Shown here piece after piece: positions 55,796 through 60,605 of a stretch of 60,605 nt of DNA. Made by a program: the position numbers and the translations under genes. The DNA is from Fundidesulfovibrio agrisoli (GTDB lineage Bacteria; Desulfobacterota; Desulfovibrionia; Desulfovibrionales; Desulfovibrionaceae). How positions within the stretch are numbered: the first letter of the stretch is position 1; each line of letters opens with the position of its first letter. Under the pieces are notes generated by a model, which was not told the DNA's origin, did not search any database, and saw only the letters and a list, made by a program, of their open reading frames with translations. The DNA is taken from the NCBI RefSeq assembly GCF_022808715.1, contig NZ_JAKZKX010000013.1:43007-103611 (forward strand), given 5' to 3'.

Positions 55796-56117
55796 ATTTT
55801 GTGAAAAATGTAACGATTTAAATGCCCCCAGGCAAGCTTAAATGCCCCTAAACCCCCGTTGTGAACGGGCATCTGGAATTTTGCTTTGCAGCCCGGGAGA
55901 AAGCATGTTAGAAAGTTCACGCGCGTGGATTATTGGGATGATCGACAACTTTCCCGGATTACTCATCTGCTTTGTCCATCCCCATGAAATGGCCGCGCCA
56001 TGCGTCCGGCAGCGGGCGTGTGGTCTGTTCGTGTCGGGAAAACGTGGCTTCCGCAAGGGCGGGGCGCGATTTTCGTAAACAGGGCTGTAACTCTTACAAC
56101 TCTTTTTGGAGGAACAC
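55796..56117. promoter_or_regulatory. dsrA upstream region with several dyads and direct repeats (322 bp)
   Basis: No gene is seen. A direct repeat TTAAATGCCCC occurs at 55818 and 55838, exactly 20 bp apart. A dyad CCCGTT-GTG-AACGGG lies at 55855-55869. Just before the dsrA ribosome site is TGTAA-CTC-TTACA (56086-56098), then TTTTTGGAGGAACAC. No textbook promoter stands out. The layout suggests regulator sites for the divergent ykgJ and dsr promoters. Confidence 0.55.
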
Positions 56118-57431
56118 ATGGCGAAACACCCGACCCCGTTGCTGGACCAGCTTGAGAGCGGTCCGTGGCCCAGCTTCGTCTCTGACATGAAGCATGCCGC
56201 GGAGCTCCGCCACACCAACCCCCGCGGCTTCGAACAGCAGGTTCCCGTCGATGTCATCGACGATCTGCTGGGCCTGCTGGAAATGTCCTACGAGGACGGC
56301 ACCACCCACTGGAAGCATGGCGGCATCGTGGGCGTGTTCGGCTACGGCGGCGGCGTCATCGGCCGCTACTGCGACCAGCCCGAAAAGTTCCCCGGCGTGG
56401 CCCATTTCCACACCGTGCGCCTGGCTCAGCCCTCCGGCCTGTTCTACACGGCCGAGTACATGGAGAAGCTGTGCGACCTGTGGGACTTCCGCGGCTCCGG
56501 CATGACCAACATGCACGGCTCCACCGGCGACATCATCTGGTTGGGCACCACCACCCCTCAGCTTGAGGAAATTTTCTACGAGCTGACCCACACCTACAAC
56601 CAGGACCTGGGCGGCTCCGGCTCCAACCTGCGTACCCCGGCCTGCTGCATGGGCATGTCCCGCTGCGAATTCGCCTGCTACGACACCCAGCTCATGTGCC
56701 ACACGCTGACCAACGAATACCAGGACATGCTGCACCGCCCGCAGTTCCCCTACAAGTTCAAGTTCAAGTTCGACGGCTGCCCCAACGGCTGCGTGGCCGC
56801 CATCGCCCGCTCCGACTTCTCCATCATCGGCACCTGGAAGGACGACATCAAGATCGATCAGGCCGCTGTGAAGGCCTACGTCGGTGGCGAGATCCCGCCC
56901 AACGCCGGCGCCCACGCCGGTCGCGACTGGGGCAAGTTCGACCTCCAGAAGGAAGTCATCGACCTGTGCCCCACCAAGTGCATGAAGTACGAAGGCGGCA
57001 AGCTCGAGATCGACACCAAGAATTGCTACCGCTGCATGCACTGCATCAACGTCATGCCCAAGGCCCTGCGCATCGGTGACGAGCGCGGCGCCTCCATCCT
57101 CATCGGCGCCAAGGCCCCCATTCTCGACGGCGCCCAGATGAGCTCCCTGCTCGTGCCCTTCATCCCGGCGGACGATCCGTTCGACGAGATCAAGGAAGTC
57201 ATCGAGTCCATTTGGGACTGGTGGATGGACGAAGGCAAGAACCGCGAGCGCCTGGGTGAGACCCTGAAGCGCCTCGGCTTCCAGAAGGCTCTGGAAGTGT
57301 GCGGCATCACGCCTGTGGCCCAGCATGTCAAGGAGCCCCGCACCAACCCCTACATCTTCTGGAAGGAAGATGAGGTTCCCGGCGGCTGGACCCGTGACAT
57401 CAACGAGTACCGCAAACTGCATCAGCGCTAA
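56118..57431 (+). CDS. dsrA: Dissimilatory sulfite reductase alpha subunit
   Basis: The 437-residue protein is DsrA, which with DsrB reduces sulfite in the last step of sulfate respiration. Cys177, Cys183, Cys221 and Cys225 ([21 protein letters not shown]) coordinate the siroheme-coupled 4Fe-4S cluster. The inserted ferredoxin domain has LCPTKCMKY and [15 protein letters not shown] (C284, C303, C306, C309). Length and N-terminus ([20 protein letters not shown]) match the Desulfovibrio enzyme. GGAGG precedes the ATG. It leads the dsrABD-cobB unit, and its codon use is strongly biased toward C-ending codons. Confidence 0.98.
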   Translation: MAKHPTPLLDQLESGPWPSFVSDMKHAAELRHTNPRGFEQQVPVDVIDDLLGLLEMSYEDGTTHWKHGGIVGVFGYGGGVIGRYCDQPEKFPGVAHFHTVRLAQPSGLFYTAEYMEKLCDLWDFRGSGMTNMHGSTGDIIWLGTTTPQLEEIFYELTHTYNQDLGGSGSNLRTPACCMGMSRCEFACYDTQLMCHTLTNEYQDMLHRPQFPYKFKFKFDGCPNGCVAAIARSDFSIIGTWKDDIKIDQAAVKAYVGGEIPPNAGAHAGRDWGKFDLQKEVIDLCPTKCMKYEGGKLEIDTKNCYRCMHCINVMPKALRIGDERGASILIGAKAPILDGAQMSSLLVPFIPADDPFDEIKEVIESIWDWWMDEGKNRERLGETLKRLGFQKALEVCGITPVAQHVKEPRTNPYIFWKEDEVPGGWTRDINEYRKLHQR

Positions 57432-57448
57432 AAAAGGGGGAACAAAAC

Positions 57449-58594
57449 ATGGCGTTCGTCTCTTCTGGATACAATCCTGCGAAGCCCATGGAGAACCGCA
57501 TCTCCGACATCGGACCCCGGTTCTTCAAGGATTTCCTGCCTCCGGTTCTTGAGAAAAACTATGGCAAGTGGGTCTCCCACGAAATCCTCGAGCCCGGCCT
57601 GCTGGTGCACGAGGCCGAGTCCGGCGACAAGGTGTACACCGTCCGCGCCGGTACCGCCCGCCTGGTGTCCACCGAGTACATCCGCGAGATCTGCGAGATC
57701 GCGAAGAAGTACGCCGACGGCTACATGCGTTGGACCACCCGCAACAACATCGAGTTCATGACGACCTCCCTGGAGACCGCCAAGGCTCTGAAGGCCGACC
57801 TGAACGGCCGCAAGTTCGCCGCGGGTTCCTACAAGTTCCCCGTCGGCGGCACCGGCGCCTCCATCTCGAACATCGTCCACACCCAGGGTTGGATCCACTG
57901 CCACACCCCGGCCACCGACGCTTCGGGCACCGTGAAGGTGATCATGGACGAACTCTTCGAAGAGTTCACCAACATGCGCATGCCCGCCATCGTGCGCGTG
58001 GCCGTGGCCTGCTGCCTGAACATGTGCGGCGCCTGCCACTGCTCGGACCTCGCCGTTGTCGGCTTCCACCGCAAGCCCCCCATCGTCGACCACGAGTACC
58101 TGGACAACATGTGCGAAATCCCCCTGGCCATCGCCTCCTGCCCCACCGGCGCCCTGAAGCCCGGCAAGCATGACCTGGGCGACAAGAAGGTCAACACCAT
58201 CCTGGTCAACCAGGAGCGCTGCATGTACTGCGGCAACTGCTACACCATGTGCCCCTCGCTGCCCCTTTCCGACAAGGAAGGCGACGGCGTGATCATCATG
58301 GTCGGCGGCAAGGTGTCCAACAGGATTTCCATGCCCAAGTTCTCCAAGGTCGCCGTGGCCTTCATCCCCAACGAGCCCCCGCGCTGGCCGACGCTGGCCA
58401 AGGTGTGCAAGAAGATCATCGAGGTCTATGCCGCCGAAGCCAACAAGTACGAGCGCCTGGGCGACTGGGCCGAGCGCATCGGTTGGGAAAGCTTCTTCGA
58501 GAAGTGTGAGCTGGACTTCACCCACCACCTGATCGACGACTTCCGCGATCCTGCGTACTTCACCTGGCGTCAGTCGACGAACTTCAAGTTCTAA
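57449..58594 (+). CDS. dsrB: Dissimilatory sulfite reductase beta subunit
   Basis: The 381-residue DsrB has Cys151 and [11 protein letters not shown] (C188, C189, C193) at the catalytic cluster, and a ferredoxin domain with [10 protein letters not shown] and [13 protein letters not shown] (C231, C258, C261, C264). These match the Desulfovibrio subunit. In DsrAB only one siroheme per alpha-beta is catalytic, bound mainly by DsrB. It follows dsrA by 17 bp with a good ribosome site (AAAGGGGG). Confidence 0.98.
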   Translation: MAFVSSGYNPAKPMENRISDIGPRFFKDFLPPVLEKNYGKWVSHEILEPGLLVHEAESGDKVYTVRAGTARLVSTEYIREICEIAKKYADGYMRWTTRNNIEFMTTSLETAKALKADLNGRKFAAGSYKFPVGGTGASISNIVHTQGWIHCHTPATDASGTVKVIMDELFEEFTNMRMPAIVRVAVACCLNMCGACHCSDLAVVGFHRKPPIVDHEYLDNMCEIPLAIASCPTGALKPGKHDLGDKKVNTILVNQERCMYCGNCYTMCPSLPLSDKEGDGVIIMVGGKVSNRISMPKFSKVAVAFIPNEPPRWPTLAKVCKKIIEVYAAEANKYERLGDWAERIGWESFFEKCELDFTHHLIDDFRDPAYFTWRQSTNFKF

Positions 58595-58603
58595 GTCGAA
58601 AAC

Positions 58604-58634
58604 CCGAGGGCGCGGACCCGGTCCGCGCCCTCGG
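58604..58634 (+). other. 14-bp perfect hairpin between dsrB and dsrD
   Basis: CCGAGGGCGCGGAC / GTCCGCGCCCTCGG with a 3-nt loop begins 10 bp after dsrB. There is no T-tract and dsrD follows 20 bp later, so it is more likely a stabilising or processing hairpin than a terminator. Confidence 0.75.
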
Positions 58635-58654
58635 CATACAAAACGAGGTACATC

Positions 58655-58894
58655 ATGGATGACGCTGAAGCCAAAAACTTGATCATCGAGACCCTGAAGT
58701 CCAAGACCAACAAGTCCAAGTTCTACCTGAAGGACTTCTACGCCTTCCTTCCCGACATGAAGAAGATGGCGGTTTCCAAGCTGGTGAACACCATGGTCGC
58801 CGAGGGCACCCTGGAGTACTGGTCCTCGGGCTCCACCACCATGATCGGCCTCAAGGGCGCTGGCAAGCAGCACGCCACCGAAGAAGGCGAATAG
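58655..58894 (+). CDS. dsrD: DsrD, small winged-helix protein of the dsr operon
   Basis: The 79-residue protein (IIETLKSKTNKSKFYLKDFYAFLPDMKKMAVSKLVNTMVAEGTLEYWSSGSTTMIGLKG) is DsrD, a winged-helix fold. It is reported to act on DsrAB as an activator rather than as a DNA-binding protein. It is encoded between dsrB and cobB as in other Desulfovibrio. It starts 60 bp after dsrB, beyond a strong hairpin. Confidence 0.97.
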   Translation: MDDAEAKNLIIETLKSKTNKSKFYLKDFYAFLPDMKKMAVSKLVNTMVAEGTLEYWSSGSTTMIGLKGAGKQHATEEGE

Positions 58895-59011
58895 TCCATT
58901 CGGGACTCCTAACTTTTTCCCGTCCCATGCGCCTCTTCCCCTTGGACTCTCGCCCACGGGGAAGACGGCGTGGGGCGTGAGCCCTCGGGGCCTGCGCGCT
59001 CCACACCCCAC

Positions 59012-60418
59012 ATGATTTCCATCCCCCGCCTCGTTCTGGCCGGCCTGTCCGGCGGTTCCGGTAAGACCATCGTCTCCCTGGGCCTGACCCGCGCCTGGGT
59101 GAACCAGGGCCTGCGCGTGGCCCCTTTCAAGAAAGGCCCGGACTACATCGACGCCGCCTGGCTCTCGCTTTCCGCCCGCACCCCTGCCTGCAACCTGGAC
59201 CCCTTCCTCTTTCCCGACGACGTGCTCCTAGGCCTCTTCGCCCAGAAAGCCGCCCAGGCCGACCTGGCCTTCGTGGAAGGGAACCGCGGCCTGTTCGACG
59301 GCGGGGATGCGCTCGGCTCCTATTCCACAAGCCAGTTGGCACGCAAACTCGCGGCTCAGCTGGTTCTGGTGATCGACGCCACCAAGATGACCCGCACTGC
59401 GGCCGCCATCGTGCAGGGCTGCGCGAATTTCGAACCCGATTCGGGCCTTGCGGGCGTGATCCTCAACCGCACAGCGGGCGAGCGCCACCGCCGCATCCTG
59501 CGCGAGGCCATCGAGCAATACACCGACGTGCCCGTGCTGGGCACTTTGCCCAAGCTGCGTGAGAACCCCATCCCCGAACGGCATATGGGGCTCATCTCCA
59601 ACCGGGAATATCAAGGCCAGGAGGCCATCCTCAAGGGCATCGCCCAGGTCATGGCGGACAACTGCGACCTGCCGCGCCTGCTGGAGATAGCCCGGGGCGC
59701 CCCGCCGATGCCCGCCACCGACGAAGACATCTGGCCCGTGCGTGCCGAAGGGCCGGCCCCGCGCATCGGTTACGTTCTGGATGCCGCCCTGTGGTTCTAC
59801 TATCAGGAGAACCTTGAAGCCTTGCGCCGGGCCGGGGCCGAGCTCGTGGAGGTCAGCCTGCTTTCAAGCGAGCCCTGGCCCGAGCTGGACGGCCTGTACC
59901 TGGGCGGCGGCTTCCCCGAGACCCAGGCCCAGGCCCTTGCGGACAACATCCCGGTGCGTTCGCGGGTGCGGGCTCTTTCCGAGTCCGGCGCGCCCATCTA
60001 CGCCGAGTGCGGCGGGTTCATGTACCTCTGCGAGGAGTTGCACACCGAAGGTGCCATCTATCCCATGGCCGGGGTCTTCCCGCTGGCCACCACGTTGTGC
60101 GCCCGGCCGCAGGGCCTGGGGTACGCCGAAGCCACCGTGGTTGCGCGGAACCCCTTCCATCCGGTGGGGGCCGTACTGCGCGGACACGAGTTCCACTATT
60201 CCAAGTGCCTGGCCCAGTCGCGCTACACCGGGCATGGCGAATCGCCCGTGCTGGCGCTGCGCATGGAGCGTGGCTCAGGGATGCTGGATGGGATGGACGG
60301 CGCGGTGAGCGGCAACACTTTCGCGGCCTACACGCATATCCACGCCCTGGGCGTGCCCCACTGGGCGGAGAACTTCGTGCGCGCGGCCGCCGCGTTCAGG
60401 GACGGCCGGGCGGGCTGA
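59012..60418 (+). CDS. dsrN: CobB/CbiA-family amidase, probable siroheme amidase (DsrN)
   Basis: This 468-residue protein has the N-terminal ATP-binding domain (LAGLSGGSGKTIVSLGL, KKGPDYIDAAWL, VEGNRGLFDG) and the C-terminal GATase domain (LYLGGGFPETQAQ, YAECGGFMYL with the nucleophile Cys, final AYTHIHAL). It matches cobyrinate a,c-diamide synthase, but in Desulfovibrio this position in the dsr operon is assigned to DsrN, which amidates siroheme in DsrAB. The assignment to siroheme is from context. No ribosome site precedes the ATG; a GTG at 58970 is the alternative. Confidence 0.9.
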   Translation: MISIPRLVLAGLSGGSGKTIVSLGLTRAWVNQGLRVAPFKKGPDYIDAAWLSLSARTPACNLDPFLFPDDVLLGLFAQKAAQADLAFVEGNRGLFDGGDALGSYSTSQLARKLAAQLVLVIDATKMTRTAAAIVQGCANFEPDSGLAGVILNRTAGERHRRILREAIEQYTDVPVLGTLPKLRENPIPERHMGLISNREYQGQEAILKGIAQVMADNCDLPRLLEIARGAPPMPATDEDIWPVRAEGPAPRIGYVLDAALWFYYQENLEALRRAGAELVEVSLLSSEPWPELDGLYLGGGFPETQAQALADNIPVRSRVRALSESGAPIYAECGGFMYLCEELHTEGAIYPMAGVFPLATTLCARPQGLGYAEATVVARNPFHPVGAVLRGHEFHYSKCLAQSRYTGHGESPVLALRMERGSGMLDGMDGAVSGNTFAAYTHIHALGVPHWAENFVRAAAAFRDGRAG

Positions 60419-60475
60419 AGAAGCCTCCGGCGGCCAAAGGGCCTTCGGCCCTCTGGACTCCCTTCCCGCTTCGCG
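60419..60475 (+). repeat. Dispersed 3'-flank element, copy D
   Basis: The sequence AAGAAGCCTCCGGCGGC, CAAAGGGCCTTCGGCCC, TCTGGACTCCC begins directly at the dsrN stop codon and ends with TTCCCGCTTCGCG. It is the plus-strand version of copies A-C, in the same orientation relative to its gene. Confidence 0.75.
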
Positions 60476-60558
60476 TTGCTAATCGTTCAGACTTCGCTAT
60501 GCGAAGGCCTTTCCCCGTATACAGGTAAAGTTTCAGGAGCCAGCCCGACGTGCCTGCG

Positions 60559-60605
60559 GGGCGGGGTATGCCGATATTCTTCAAATATATCGGCTTATCC
60601 CGCCC
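60559..60605. repeat. Inverted repeat at window edge with AT-rich apex
   Basis: The arms GGGCGGGGTATGCCGATAT and ATATCGGCTTATCCCGCCC pair with two mismatches around TCTTCAA. It may extend past the window end. The apex (GATATT-CTTC-AAATATATC) matches that of the repeat at 15924-16009 on the other strand. It lies about 85 bp after copy D, as the other one lies next to copy B. Confidence 0.62.

Overview
The window is a GC-rich (well over 60% by eye) chromosomal segment of a dissimilatory sulfate reducer, almost certainly in the Desulfovibrionaceae. The strongest evidence is the dsrA-dsrB-dsrD-cobB(dsrN) block at 56.1-60.4 kb. DsrA (437 aa), DsrB (381 aa) and DsrD (79 aa) all have the lengths and cysteine patterns of the Desulfovibrio enzymes. 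A CbiK-type chelatase, tandem CheY/HD-GYP signalling proteins and two MotAB stator sets fit the same group. I cannot name the genus from sequence alone. The first ~110 bases are a poly-G/poly-C run that looks like a contig-edge artefact.

Layout. 0.1-4.0 kb: trmFO, two oligopeptide-type ABC ATPases and a conserved orphan. 4.1-5.8 kb: a lower-GC orphan island with two tiny membrane-protein frames, a glycine-zipper protein and a helical protein behind a palindromic promoter region. 5.9-14.8 kb: a surface-polysaccharide cluster with two extended-SDR sugar-nucleotide enzymes, three GT2 glycosyltransferases, a B12-binding-type radical SAM protein and a GT-C-like membrane protein. 15.1-20.1 kb: an FMN reductase, a relBE-like toxin-antitoxin pair, prmA, a small CxxC protein with a clear promoter/operator, argD and dut. 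20.3-31.5 kb: alpha-glucan phosphorylase, corA, a sensor kinase/HD-GYP pair, cbiK, and csoR-copA with two tandem CsoR-type operators. 31.6-38.4 kb: a yefM-yoeB pair, a cupin, a degenerate GGDEF-TPR protein, nitroreductase, an MBL hydrolase, an FMN reductase, comF, rplU and rpmA. 38.6-46.8 kb: motility, with motB-motA and a response regulator on the plus strand facing a hybrid kinase, motB, motA and a PilZ protein on the minus strand. 47-49.7 kb: a DisA_N-like protein with an altered catalytic motif, an M23 peptidase and a lipoprotein. 49.7-55.8 kb: a CgeB-like glycosyltransferase, lipoproteins, a class II photolyase, yajQ and a YkgJ-type protein. 56.1-60.4 kb: the dsr operon.

How it fits together. 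The dsr block makes the terminal sulfite reductase; cobB/dsrN probably amidates its siroheme and CbiK can insert metal into sirohydrochlorin, so two genes about 30 kb apart may serve one cofactor. The motility region joins two stator pairs to a PilZ brake-type protein and phosphorelay parts, while HD-GYP and GGDEF-like proteins nearby point to c-di-GMP signalling. The DisA-like protein next to an M23 peptidase suggests a separate nucleotide link to the cell wall.

The least expected signal is non-coding. A palindromic element of about 45-60 bp (core CCTCCGGCGGC, then a GGGC/GCCC hairpin and CTCTGGACTCCC) occurs four times. Each copy lies just downstream of a gene's stop codon and has the same orientation relative to that gene. 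Two of the four copies are accompanied by a long inverted repeat with a shared AT-rich apex.
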